A stretch of DNA of 64,000 nucleotides from CBDCUW01 sp965222745. Lineage in GTDB: Bacteria; Planctomycetota; Planctomycetia; Pirellulales; Pirellulaceae. The notes under the pieces were generated by a model. It was not told where the DNA came from. It did no database searches and saw nothing but the letters and a program-made list of their open reading frames with translations. The stretch's first letter is position 1; each line of letters opens with the position of its first letter. Location: positions 3,410,001-3,474,000 of the forward strand of contig CBDCUW010000005.1 in NCBI GenBank assembly GCA_965222745.1, given 5' to 3'. Positions 54,661 to 62,908 of the stretch are shown in pieces. The translations under genes were made by a program, and so were the position numbers.

Positions 54661-56733
54661 GTGAACCGCCAAACGATCCTTGCCAGCATCAACCATCACC
54701 TCCGCGATAGCCTCGCGGAAACAGGCGAGGTACGTCCGCTTGGCGAAATCGTTCCCTCGGTGGCACAAGACATCCGCCGCGGAATCAACGTGGACGCATC
54801 GGCTGCCGCGACGCGGGTGATTCCCATTGAACAGGTGGCAGCTTTCGTCGATGGCCATTTGAGCGCTGACGAAGTACGCAACGTTTGCGAAGCGGCACTG
54901 ACCGACAACAGCGTGCTGGCGGAATTGATTGCCGCGGTTCGGTCTCATCAACAGGCAGGCGATCAACTGCCGCCTCTTTCCGACGCCCTTTCGGCGCAGC
55001 TGATCGCGATGAGGTCCGAGTTGCCCGCGCCACCGGATCACTCCGACAGTTCGATCATTTTGCCTGAAAATGAGACGCTGCAACCGGCGGGCGCCGACAC
55101 CGTCACACCTCCTTTGGAGGTTGTCTCGGCAACCAGCAGCAACGGTCGCCCACCGCGGCGAGTCCACCTTCGCCGCAATCCGATGATCACCGCAGCGGCC
55201 GTGATCGCTTTGGCGGCGACGATCTTGGGCATCATTTTTGTCGTCACCAGCCGCAACCAAGATCGGATGCCGCACGGCGAAGAGCTGGTCGAAAACGACA
55301 CCGCACCCCAGGGACCTGATTCGCCCGACACGATCACGACGGACGACCCGCCGCAGCCGGCGATCGAACAGGGCAGCGACGATCAGCAACCGTCCATGAT
55401 GGCCGTCGAATCGCAGCCACAGCAAACTCCCGAAACGATTGACGTGGTTCCAGCCCCGTCAGAAGATTTGCCCCAATCCGACGCGGTGGTTCGCGACGAT
55501 ACCACCACCGACCAAAAGCCGCCGTCGATTGAGGAGATTCCCAAACTTGACAACGCGATTCCCGATACGCCCGGCAGCAAACCTCCGCCCCGTTTGGCGG
55601 CGATGAGATGGACCGAAATCAGCGGACTCCTTGCCCAACAGACTCTGGACCCTGATTCGACCTCGGTGAGGCCCAGCTGGCAAAGTGTGCATGAAAAGTC
55701 GGCCAAGTTGGATCCTTCCGGCGGTACCGTGTCGCTGCGCACGATGCCGCTGTCGCGCGCCCAAGCCGAATTGCCCGAAGGGGGAAAAATCGTGTTGGCG
55801 GCCGACAGCGGAATCCTGGTCACCGCCGGCGGATCGCGAGCTTCGGTGATCATTGATTTGCATCACGGTTCGATCGCGATTGCCGATCTTCCCGACGGAA
55901 CGGTGATCGCGATTCAAGGCGGCGACAAAATGATTGCCAGCCTGAAATGGACCGAAAAGGCGGCGGTCGTTTTGAATCGCGCCACCGGCGGCTTGCAAGT
56001 CCACATCAATCGAGGCACGATCGCGGTCAACAACCAGCCGCGGCAAGCCGAATCGATCAACGTGTCGGACAATCGGTCGGTGCAAACCATCGACAAGCCG
56101 AAACGGCTGCCCAATTGGGTCGATCGTCCCGTCGATTCGATAGGAATTCCCCGCACGATCCTGGCCCAAATCGCCGAAACCGACAACGTTTCCCGCACGC
56201 TGAATCAGCGGATCACCGAGATGGCCGCGATGCCGCAGCTGAGCGCCGGTGACAAGCGGACGTTGGCGACGTTGGCGCATTGGCATGCCGCGATGGCCGG
56301 TCCCAATCTATTCCGGCTCGCCAGTAGCCGGATTCCCGCCATGCGGTTGGCCGCGATGCGGCGCCTGGTAAGCATGCCCAAATCTGATCCGCGTTACATG
56401 CGAACCTGGATCACGATCGACCGCGCCGTTCCCAACAAGCAGCGCGTCGCCCAGATTCGACGTTGGTGTGAAATGGCCCGCGCCGGGTTGAAACCCAATC
56501 GGGCTCAAACCGAACAGATGATCGCCGGCCTGTCCGCCCAGGATGTGGCGGGCCGGGCCATGGCTGATTTCATGTTGCGGCAATTCTACGGAAACCTGGT
56601 GCCACAGTACGACCCAACCTGGACCGGTACCCGTCAACAGCGGGTCATCAACCTTTGGCGTCAAAAAGTCGGATTGCCGCCGTCGCGAAACGCGGCCGGC
56701 GCAGCCGCGCTCTCACCCAACGCCAACAACTGA
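54661..56733 (+). CDS. FecR-like single-pass membrane protein, possible sigma regulator
   Basis: About 690 residues from GTG 54661 (54604, also GTG, would overlap the sigma gene). The cytoplasmic part has an anti-sigma-like helical segment (VAAFVDGHLSADEVRNVCEA) without zinc-finger cysteines. One transmembrane helix follows (MITAAAVIALAATILGIIFVV), then a Pro/Asp-rich linker and a beta-helical FecR-like region (GGKIVLAADSGILVTAGG; DLHHGSIAIADLPDGTVIA). The C-terminal 200 residues are helical (AAMRRLVSMPKSDPR). The location after a sigma factor and this topology suggest signal transmission across the membrane. No enzyme motif is seen. Confidence 0.75.
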   Translation: MNRQTILASINHHLRDSLAETGEVRPLGEIVPSVAQDIRRGINVDASAAATRVIPIEQVAAFVDGHLSADEVRNVCEAALTDNSVLAELIAAVRSHQQAGDQLPPLSDALSAQLIAMRSELPAPPDHSDSSIILPENETLQPAGADTVTPPLEVVSATSSNGRPPRRVHLRRNPMITAAAVIALAATILGIIFVVTSRNQDRMPHGEELVENDTAPQGPDSPDTITTDDPPQPAIEQGSDDQQPSMMAVESQPQQTPETIDVVPAPSEDLPQSDAVVRDDTTTDQKPPSIEEIPKLDNAIPDTPGSKPPPRLAAMRWTEISGLLAQQTLDPDSTSVRPSWQSVHEKSAKLDPSGGTVSLRTMPLSRAQAELPEGGKIVLAADSGILVTAGGSRASVIIDLHHGSIAIADLPDGTVIAIQGGDKMIASLKWTEKAAVVLNRATGGLQVHINRGTIAVNNQPRQAESINVSDNRSVQTIDKPKRLPNWVDRPVDSIGIPRTILAQIAETDNVSRTLNQRITEMAAMPQLSAGDKRTLATLAHWHAAMAGPNLFRLASSRIPAMRLAAMRRLVSMPKSDPRYMRTWITIDRAVPNKQRVAQIRRWCEMARAGLKPNRAQTEQMIAGLSAQDVAGRAMADFMLRQFYGNLVPQYDPTWTGTRQQRVINLWRQKVGLPPSRNAAGAAALSPNANN

Positions 56734-56739
56734 TGGCCG

Positions 56740-56792
56740 GCGATTTCTCCGAACCTTGCTTCGCTTCGTAGGCCGACTTGTCCCAAGTCGGC
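56740..56792. repeat. Hairpin repeats in a convergent gap
   Basis: A weak TCC-loop fold near 56740-56756 and a strong GTAG-entered 9-bp stem GCCGACTTG with loop TCC at 56772-56792, between the stop codons at 56733 and 56842. Same stem as at 39034, but with the loop inverted to TCC. Confidence 0.8.
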
Positions 56793-56841
56793 AAGCCTGG
56801 ACGTCTGGCAGTTCAACCGCAACACAGTCATCTCTGGCCGA

Positions 56842-58392
56842 CTATCGCTTCTTCCTCGCGCGATTGGGCCGTCCCGGATTATCATCCGCAGGCACTTTGT
56901 AGTGCTCGCGCAAACGAGTCAGTTCGGCCAGCATCTCGGACTGCACTTTGGTGTAGTCTTCGTGCGCATAAACACTGGTCAGTTCGTTGGGATCCTTCTG
57001 CAGGTCGAACAGTTCCCAATCGTCGATCTTTTCGCCTTCCAGTGCGTACAAATGCATCAACTTGTATCGACCGTTGGTGACACCGTAATGACGGGCCACG
57101 TTGTGGCCGCCCGGATTTTCGTAGTAGTGATAATAGAACGACGTTCGCCAATCGGCGGGCGTCTTCCCCTGAAAGATCGAAACGAGACTGCGGCCTTGCA
57201 TGTCGCCGGGCACCGAAACGCCAGCCAAATCCAAAAAGGTCTCCGCAAAATCGAGATTGGAAACGATGTCGTCATTGACCGAACCTGGCTGGACCTTGCC
57301 GGGCCAACGTACTAGCAGCGGAGTCTTCAACGACTCCTCGTACATCCATCGTTTATCGAACCAGCCATGTTCGCCCAGGTACCAGCCCTGGTCGGATGAA
57401 TAGATCACGACCGTATTGTCAGCCAGTCCGGCTTCGTCCAAGTAGCCGAGGACTTCGCCGATCCCGTCATCCACACTCTTGACGCATCGCAGGTAATCCT
57501 TGGTGTAACGCTGGTACTTCCATTGGATGATTTCTTTTTCGCTCATCTCGGAGCGTGCCTTCTGGAAAGCTTCATTCTTTGGTCCGTAGGCGGCATCCCA
57601 AACTTTTCGCTGCTGCTCGTTCATTGTGCCGTAGCCGGTCAGCTTCAAATCTCGATCATTCAAATGCTGTTTGATGGTCATCGTTTGCCGGCCGGCGGAC
57701 CGGGTTCGGCCGGAGTAGTTGTCCCACAAGGTTTCCGGTTCGGGCAGCGTCACGTCGTCCAACCAATTCAGGTACTTCGGCCCCGGCATCCAATTGCGAT
57801 GTGGCGCTTTGTGCTGATACATCACCATGAACGGTTTGTCGGGATCGCGATCCTGCTTCAACCAGTCGAGAGTTTTTTGGGTGATGATGTCGGTCGTGTA
57901 TCCGGTATGCGACCGGGTCACCGGTTTGCCGTCACTGCCCGCGGTGATCATCGGCGGGTTGTAGTAGGGACCTTGGCCCTTGAGCACGTCGTAGTAGTCG
58001 TAGCCTTGGGGCGTGGTGGCCAAGTGCCACTTTCCGATGACGGCGGTTTGATAACCGGCGGATTGCAACAGTTTTGGAAAGGTCTGTTGATCACCGTTGA
58101 ATTGATTTCCGTTGCGGATGAATCCGTTCAAGTGGCTGTATTTCCCGGTCTGGATCACGGCCCGGCTTGGCCCACAAATCGCGTTGGTGACGTAGCAGCG
58201 GCGAAATCGCATCCCCTCCTTGGCGATTCGATCCATGTTGGGCGTCGTGATTCGCGAAGGATCGTAGGCGCTGAGCGCCTGTTCGCAATGATCGTCCGTA
58301 AAAATGAAGACGATATTGGGACGCTTGTCGGCGGCGGTGGCAATCGACACCAGCATGCCGAAAATCAGGGCTCCAAAGGTCACTCGTTTCAT
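56842..58392 (-). CDS. Exported sulfatase (CGPSR type)
   Basis: A 516-residue sulfatase with a signal peptide (MKRVTFGALIFGMLVSIATA). Metal-binding TDDH (32-35), the formylglycine motif CGPSR with C73 (NAICGPSRAVIQTGKYSH) and IGKWHLA are visible, as is the late SSDQGWYLGEHGWFDKR. The CxPSR form requires maturation by a formylglycine-generating enzyme, probably encoded elsewhere. Length and the HYYENPGGHNVARHYGV segment fit sulfatases of the choline/iduronate-sulfatase-like group; the natural substrate is probably a sulfated polysaccharide. Acts outside the cytoplasm. Divergent from the DUF1080 gene. Confidence 0.92.
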   Translation of the reverse strand: MKRVTFGALIFGMLVSIATAADKRPNIVFIFTDDHCEQALSAYDPSRITTPNMDRIAKEGMRFRRCYVTNAICGPSRAVIQTGKYSHLNGFIRNGNQFNGDQQTFPKLLQSAGYQTAVIGKWHLATTPQGYDYYDVLKGQGPYYNPPMITAGSDGKPVTRSHTGYTTDIITQKTLDWLKQDRDPDKPFMVMYQHKAPHRNWMPGPKYLNWLDDVTLPEPETLWDNYSGRTRSAGRQTMTIKQHLNDRDLKLTGYGTMNEQQRKVWDAAYGPKNEAFQKARSEMSEKEIIQWKYQRYTKDYLRCVKSVDDGIGEVLGYLDEAGLADNTVVIYSSDQGWYLGEHGWFDKRWMYEESLKTPLLVRWPGKVQPGSVNDDIVSNLDFAETFLDLAGVSVPGDMQGRSLVSIFQGKTPADWRTSFYYHYYENPGGHNVARHYGVTNGRYKLMHLYALEGEKIDDWELFDLQKDPNELTSVYAHEDYTKVQSEMLAELTRLREHYKVPADDNPGRPNRARKKR

Positions 58393-58636
58393 CGCCAGAA
58401 CTCTCTATAAAAATCGTTTGGATCGGGGAAGTGAAGGGGGCGGATCGGTCGGCAACAATCATAGCTGCTTTGCCAACCGTCGGCGATTTCGCCGAAATCG
58501 GTTCTCGGGCGGTAGCGAAAGCCGGCCGGCCCCGCGAAAGCTTTGCTGAAATTGACCTACCCAACTATGGTTGAGGGGGTCCACGATGATCACTCGTCTC
58601 GCCGTCCCCCCAAGAATCTCGAAGGATCCCACCTCC

Positions 58637-59878
58637 ATGCACTGCACTACCGGCCGTTTCCTCTTTTTCCGCCTAGTCATCGGCCTCGCCGTGACGGCGG
58701 CAGCAGGCAACCTGCCCGCCCAAAACAAGAAGGGGCCCGCCCACACCGAGCCGCCAAAGAATGACCCGAACTTCAAGCTGCAAGGCGAGTTCGTCGGACC
58801 GGTCACGGTCGGCGAAAACGAGTACCAGCCGCTGGGGCTGCAGATTCGTCCCGTTGGTGGTGATCAATTTGAAGCGGTTTCGTTCATGGGCGGATTGCCG
58901 GGCGAGAAGAATCACAAGCCTCAGCCGGTCAAGATGATTGGACGCCGCTCGGGCGATTTCGTGATCCTCTCCGGCGGACCGTGGGCCATTTTCGTCGAAC
59001 CCGATCATTGCCTGATCGTCGGTCGCGAGGGAAACAAGGTGGGGCGGCTGGACCGTGTGAAGCGTTCCAGCCCGACCATGGGCGCCGCACCGCCCAAAGG
59101 GGCAGTCGTGCTGTTCGATGGCAAGAATGTCGATCAGTTCTCCAACGCTACCATGACCAAAGATGGGTTGCTGATGGAAGGCGCCGATTTGAAACCGATG
59201 TTCCAAGACTTCGACCTGCACTTGGAGTTTCGATTGCCTTACATGCCGATCGCGCAGGGACAATCGCGGGCCAACAGCGGTGTTTATCTGCAGAGCCGAT
59301 ATGAGTGTCAGGTGCTCGATTCGTTCGCACAAGATCGAATGATCAACGGCCTGGGAGCGCTGTATCAGTTTCGCAAACCGGATGTGAATATGTGTTTGCC
59401 GCCGTTGGTTTGGCAAACCTACGACATTCATTTCACCGCCCCACGATGGGCAGCCGACGGTACGAAGCTGCGCGATGCACACGTCACGTCGTGGATCAAC
59501 GGTGTCAAAGTGCAAAACAACGTTGCCCTTCCAAACAAAACCGGGGCCGGCAAACAGGAGGAACCGCTGTTGTTGCCCACCCGGTTGCAGAATCACGGTG
59601 ATCCGGTCCGATTTCGAAACATCTGGGTGATCGACCGTGGGCTAACACCCGGTATCAAGTTTCCCGTTTATCCGACCAAACAGGAAATCGAGGCCAAGAA
59701 AAAACCGGCAGGTAAAGCGGTGAAGCCCAAGGAACCGCCGAAAGTGGAGAAGAAGCCGGAGCCAAAACCGAAACCAGCGAAAAAACCGGAGCCGGAGCAA
59801 AAGGCAGAGCCGGAAAAGAAGGCGGAGCCGACGGCTGATCGTCCAGCGAAAGAAACCAAGCCGGATGAGAAGGCGTGA
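58637..59878 (+). CDS. DUF1080 (3-keto-disaccharide hydrolase-like) protein with charged tail
   Basis: From ATG 58637 (GAAGGA ten bases upstream) the product has 413 residues and a signal peptide (TGRFLFFRLVIGLAVTAAAG). Residues about 60-160 form an N-terminal beta domain. The DUF1080 fold follows, starting GAVVLFDGKNVDQFSN and continuing LHLEFRLPYMPIAQGQ, NSGVYLQSRYECQVLDSF and WQTYDIHFTAPRW. This family is now linked to 3-keto-glycoside hydrolysis and related sugar binding. The last 60 residues are an unusual Lys/Pro/Glu-rich tail (KPEPKPKPAKKPEPEQKAEP), perhaps for cell-envelope association. Convergent with the esterase at 59998. Confidence 0.85.
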   Translation: MHCTTGRFLFFRLVIGLAVTAAAGNLPAQNKKGPAHTEPPKNDPNFKLQGEFVGPVTVGENEYQPLGLQIRPVGGDQFEAVSFMGGLPGEKNHKPQPVKMIGRRSGDFVILSGGPWAIFVEPDHCLIVGREGNKVGRLDRVKRSSPTMGAAPPKGAVVLFDGKNVDQFSNATMTKDGLLMEGADLKPMFQDFDLHLEFRLPYMPIAQGQSRANSGVYLQSRYECQVLDSFAQDRMINGLGALYQFRKPDVNMCLPPLVWQTYDIHFTAPRWAADGTKLRDAHVTSWINGVKVQNNVALPNKTGAGKQEEPLLLPTRLQNHGDPVRFRNIWVIDRGLTPGIKFPVYPTKQEIEAKKKPAGKAVKPKEPPKVEKKPEPKPKPAKKPEPEQKAEPEKKAEPTADRPAKETKPDEKA

Positions 59879-59884
59879 ATCTCG

Positions 59885-59997
59885 GCCGGTTCTCCGAACT
59901 GGCACACGCGCGTAGCGATTTCGGAGAAGTCGCCGACTGTCGGCCAGTTCTCCGAACTGGCACGTGCGCCCGAAGCGAATTTGGAAAATTCGCCGAC
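59885..59997. repeat. Two 60-bp hairpin units in a convergent gap
   Basis: Two units of the same repeat as at 60941-61180. The second unit carries CCAGTTC stem with loop TCC (59944-59960) and an 8-bp stem GCGAATTT with loop GGA (59975-59993). Relative to the GCGACTTC stem of the array this differs at two positions, both compensated on the other side of the stem. Confidence 0.88.
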
Positions 59998-60873
59998 TTA
60001 CAGACGTCGCTTGAGCCAATCGGTTGCCCGGTCGGTCCAACTGCCGATGTTGGAACCGGGTCGATCGCGAGTGCCGTATCCGTGCCCGCCGTTTTCGTAA
60101 ACATGCAGTTCAGCCGGTACGTTGTTCCGCTTCAAACCGGCGTAGTAGAGCACTGCGCCAAGCGACGTCGATCGGTCATCGTGGGTGTGAATGACGAAAG
60201 AGGTCGGCGTGTTCGCGGTGACTCGGATCTCCGACAACAAGGCATCGGTTTTTTCGTCGTAGATCCGCCAAGGATAGATCAGCATCGCGAAATCGGGACG
60301 AAACGATTGGCCGTCAATCGAGTCGATCTTTTCATACGCCGCCTCCTCGCTGGTGCACAACATGGCGCCGACTTGTCCTCCGGCCGAAAACGCCAACAAC
60401 CCGATTCGCGTGGGATCGAGATTCCACCGGTCAGCGTTGGCGCGAATCCATCGCATCGCCCGCTGTGAGTCCTGCAACGGCCGTCGCCAGGCAGGTTCAT
60501 CAGCCGCTTTGCGTTCGTTGGTTCGATAGTTCAACACGAACGATGTCACCCCCAGTCGGCCCAGCCACTCGGCTGCTTCCGATCCTTCCAAATCGGGCAC
60601 CACCCTCGCAAAACCGCCACCCGGTAAGATCAACACCGCCACTCCGTTGGCTTCGGCAGTGGGCCGAAAAACCTTCATCGGCGGACGGGCGATTTTTTCA
60701 ATCCGAGTGATCGGCGGGTGATCGGTCGCCCGCATCGGCAACATCGTTCCTGTGCTACGCAGAGATTCGCCAGGGGCGAGATCGGGCCAGACAAAGATCG
60801 CCGGAGAATCTTGGCCGTGGGATAGGCCAACCCACCCCAATGACACGATCGCGAAAAAGGCTGACATTCGCAT
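59998..60873 (-). CDS. Exported alpha/beta hydrolase, acetyl-esterase-like
   Basis: From ATG 60873 the enzyme has 291 residues with signal peptide MRMSAFFAIVSLGWVGLSHG. The start at 60915 would add 14 non-leader residues. Oxyanion region LILPGGGF, nucleophile S163 in LLAFSAGGQ (A replaces the first Gly of GxSxG), HTHDDRSTS and YENGGHGYG give a plausible Ser-Asp-His triad. It resembles acetylxylan-esterase-like/BD-FAE carbohydrate esterases. It lies among sulfatase and DUF1080 genes, consistent with deacetylation of polysaccharides. Confidence 0.88.
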   Translation of the reverse strand: MRMSAFFAIVSLGWVGLSHGQDSPAIFVWPDLAPGESLRSTGTMLPMRATDHPPITRIEKIARPPMKVFRPTAEANGVAVLILPGGGFARVVPDLEGSEAAEWLGRLGVTSFVLNYRTNERKAADEPAWRRPLQDSQRAMRWIRANADRWNLDPTRIGLLAFSAGGQVGAMLCTSEEAAYEKIDSIDGQSFRPDFAMLIYPWRIYDEKTDALLSEIRVTANTPTSFVIHTHDDRSTSLGAVLYYAGLKRNNVPAELHVYENGGHGYGTRDRPGSNIGSWTDRATDWLKRRL

Positions 60874-60940
60874 GGCTGCGTCTCCAGTTTGTAGGATGCC
60901 AAAACACTTTAGCACGAATCCGGTCGATCGTAGGCCGACC

Positions 60941-61210
60941 GTCGGCCAGTTCTCCGAACTGGCACGCGCGCCCGAAGCGACTTCGGAGAAGTCGCCAACA
61001 GTCGGCCAGTTCTCCGAACTGGCACGTGCGCCCGAAGCGATTTCGGAGAAGTCGCCGACAGTCGGCCAGTTCTCCGAACTGGCACGCGCGCCCGAAGCGA
61101 CTTCGGAGAAGTCGCCGACAGTCGGCCAGTTCTCCGAACTGGCACGTGCGCCCGAAGCGATTTCGGAGAAGTCGCCGACAGACTCACCGACTTGGGACGA
61201 GTCGGCCTAC
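60941..61210. repeat. 60-bp tandem hairpin array in a divergent promoter region
   Basis: Four exact-length 60-bp units (60941, 61001, 61061, 61121) followed by a partial GTAG-type stem (61189-61210). Each unit contains two hairpins: CCAGTTC with loop TCC, and GCGACTTC with loop GGA. Units alternate in type: 1 and 3 have CGCGCG and GACTTC, 2 and 4 have CGTGCG and GATTTC, so the array is a duplicated 120-bp dimer. It sits between the divergent starts at 60873 and 61267. Confidence 0.95.
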
Positions 61211-61266
61211 GAGTTAGAGTGTGACACTCTGTCCGGTACACGCTTTCCAACACGGTTTGACTTCTG

Positions 61267-62790
61267 ATGATTCGAATTCCTTTGGCGATTGCTGTCTTGT
61301 TGCTGGCCGGCCGATTGGTCTGTGCTGCTCCGATCAACGTGATGTTCATTCTTTGTGATGACCATCGGTTTGATTGTCTCGGCGCCGCCGGACATCCCTT
61401 TCTGGAGACACCGCACCTGGACGCGATGGCTCGCGACGGCGCGATGCTGAGCCATGCCTACGTCACGACGTCGCTCTGTTCTCCCAGCCGAGCGTCGATA
61501 TTGACTGGCCAATACGCTCACAATCACCGCGTCGTTGACAACTACCATCCGGTCGATCCGCAGTTGGTGTTCTTTCCGCAACATCTTCAACAAGCCGGAT
61601 ACGAGACCGCGTTCATCGGCAAGTGGCACATGGGCGGGCACATCGACGACCCGCAACGAGGTTTTGATCACTGGGTGGCATTCAAGGGCCAGGGCACGTA
61701 TTGGCCTGACGGACACGGAACGACTCGCGAGGTTCCGCAGACGACCTACGACGGTTTCAACGTCAATGGCAAACGGGTGAAACAGCGAGGTTACATCACC
61801 GACGAACTGACCGACTACGCGTTGGACTGGCTGCGATCGCGAAAAGGTGATCGTCCTTTTTTCTTATATGTTAGTCACAAGGCAGTCCACGCTGACTTTG
61901 TTCCCGCCGATCGGCATCGCGGCAGATACGATCGTCAGCCGCTTCCCATTCGAACGCCTACCGTTGCCGAGATGGATGCCGGCAAGATGCCAATGTGGTT
62001 GCGCAATCAGCGCAACAGCCGCCATGGCGCCGACTTTGGCTACAACCTTCCCGACTTTTCACCGGAGGTTTACTATCGTCGTTACTGCGAATCGTTGTTG
62101 GCGGTCGATGAGAGTGTCGGTCGATTGCGAAAGTTTCTTGAGGACAGTGACCTGAAGGACAACACGTTGGTCATCTACATGGGCGACAACGGCTTTCAGT
62201 TCGGTGACCATGGATTGATCGATAAGCGAACTGCTTACGAGGCGAGCGCAAAGGTACCGTTATTGATGGTCGCACCCGGAAAAATTCCTGCTGGAAAGAA
62301 ATTTGAAGGGTTGGTCGGCAACATCGACATCGCCGCGACTGTCTTGGAAGCGGCCTCGGCCAGGTCGCTGCCCGAATCGGACGGTGAAAGTTTCTGGTCG
62401 GCGCTCTGCCGCGGGGACGCTTCCCTCCTGAGCCGCAAACATTTGCTTTACGAGTATTACTGGGAACGCAATTACCCGCACACGCCGACGCTTCACGCCA
62501 TCATCGGCGGACGTTGGAAATACATACGGGTTCACGGCTTGTGGGATCGTGACGAGTTCTATGATTTGCAGAATGACCCTGGCGAAATGAAGAATCTGAT
62601 CGATTCGCCTCAACATGCCCAGCGGATTGATCGGATGAACAAGCAGCTGTGGCAGATGCTGTTTGACAGTGGCGGCCACGAGGTCCCACTGCTGGAAGAC
62701 CGCGGCCCTCGGTTCCCCTGGCGGCATCCCGATCACGCGCCTCAAGCAGATTTTCCGAAGGAATACTTTCGGCGGACCGAAAAGGGATAG
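61267..62790 (+). CDS. Exported sulfatase (CSPSR type)
   Basis: A 507-residue sulfatase with signal peptide MIRIPLAIAVLLLAGRLVCA. Metal ligands DD at 31-32 (FILCDDHRFD), formylglycine motif CSPSR with C71 (TTSLCSPSRASILTGQYAH), IGKWHMGG and the late MGDNGFQFGDHGLIDKR are all present, so it should be an active extracytoplasmic sulfatase. C-terminal WKYIRVHGLWDRDEFYDLQN is typical. Probable substrate: sulfated polysaccharide. Its leader region holds the 60-bp hairpin array, and its TAG stop begins another repeat block. Confidence 0.92.
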   Translation: MIRIPLAIAVLLLAGRLVCAAPINVMFILCDDHRFDCLGAAGHPFLETPHLDAMARDGAMLSHAYVTTSLCSPSRASILTGQYAHNHRVVDNYHPVDPQLVFFPQHLQQAGYETAFIGKWHMGGHIDDPQRGFDHWVAFKGQGTYWPDGHGTTREVPQTTYDGFNVNGKRVKQRGYITDELTDYALDWLRSRKGDRPFFLYVSHKAVHADFVPADRHRGRYDRQPLPIRTPTVAEMDAGKMPMWLRNQRNSRHGADFGYNLPDFSPEVYYRRYCESLLAVDESVGRLRKFLEDSDLKDNTLVIYMGDNGFQFGDHGLIDKRTAYEASAKVPLLMVAPGKIPAGKKFEGLVGNIDIAATVLEAASARSLPESDGESFWSALCRGDASLLSRKHLLYEYYWERNYPHTPTLHAIIGGRWKYIRVHGLWDRDEFYDLQNDPGEMKNLIDSPQHAQRIDRMNKQLWQMLFDSGGHEVPLLEDRGPRFPWRHPDHAPQADFPKEYFRRTEKG

Positions 62791-62908
62791 TCGGCGGTTT
62801 TTCCGAGATCGCTTTGGGCGCGTGCCAGTTCGGAGAACCGGCCGACTGTCGGCGACTTCTCCGAAGTCGCTTCGCGCGTGCCGGTTCGGAGAACCGGCCG
62901 ACAGACTA
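62791..62908. repeat. Hairpin repeats in a convergent gap (inverted copy)
   Basis: Inverted relatives of the 60-bp units: GCGACTTC with loop TCC at 62852-62870, a weaker CCAGTTC-type fold near 62825, and CCGGTTC with loop GGA at 62881-62897. The last differs from CCAGTTC/GAACTGG by a compensated A-T to G-C pair. The stop codon TAG of the leftward gene (62908-62906) lies at its edge. Confidence 0.85.

Noticed and set aside
58505..58545. Possible further copy of the GTAGCGAAAG repeat arm
   Set aside because: Only about ten bases match and the expected stem is broken; too weak to list as a repeat copy.
60941..61180. Possible CRISPR array
   Set aside because: Units are contiguous, with no unique spacers, and no cas genes are present.
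60752..61267. Protein of 20-residue repeats (TVGQFSELARAPEA...) from the 60-bp array
   Set aside because: The period of 60 bp happens to keep a frame open; the repeat occurs elsewhere outside genes in both orientations and forms hairpins.
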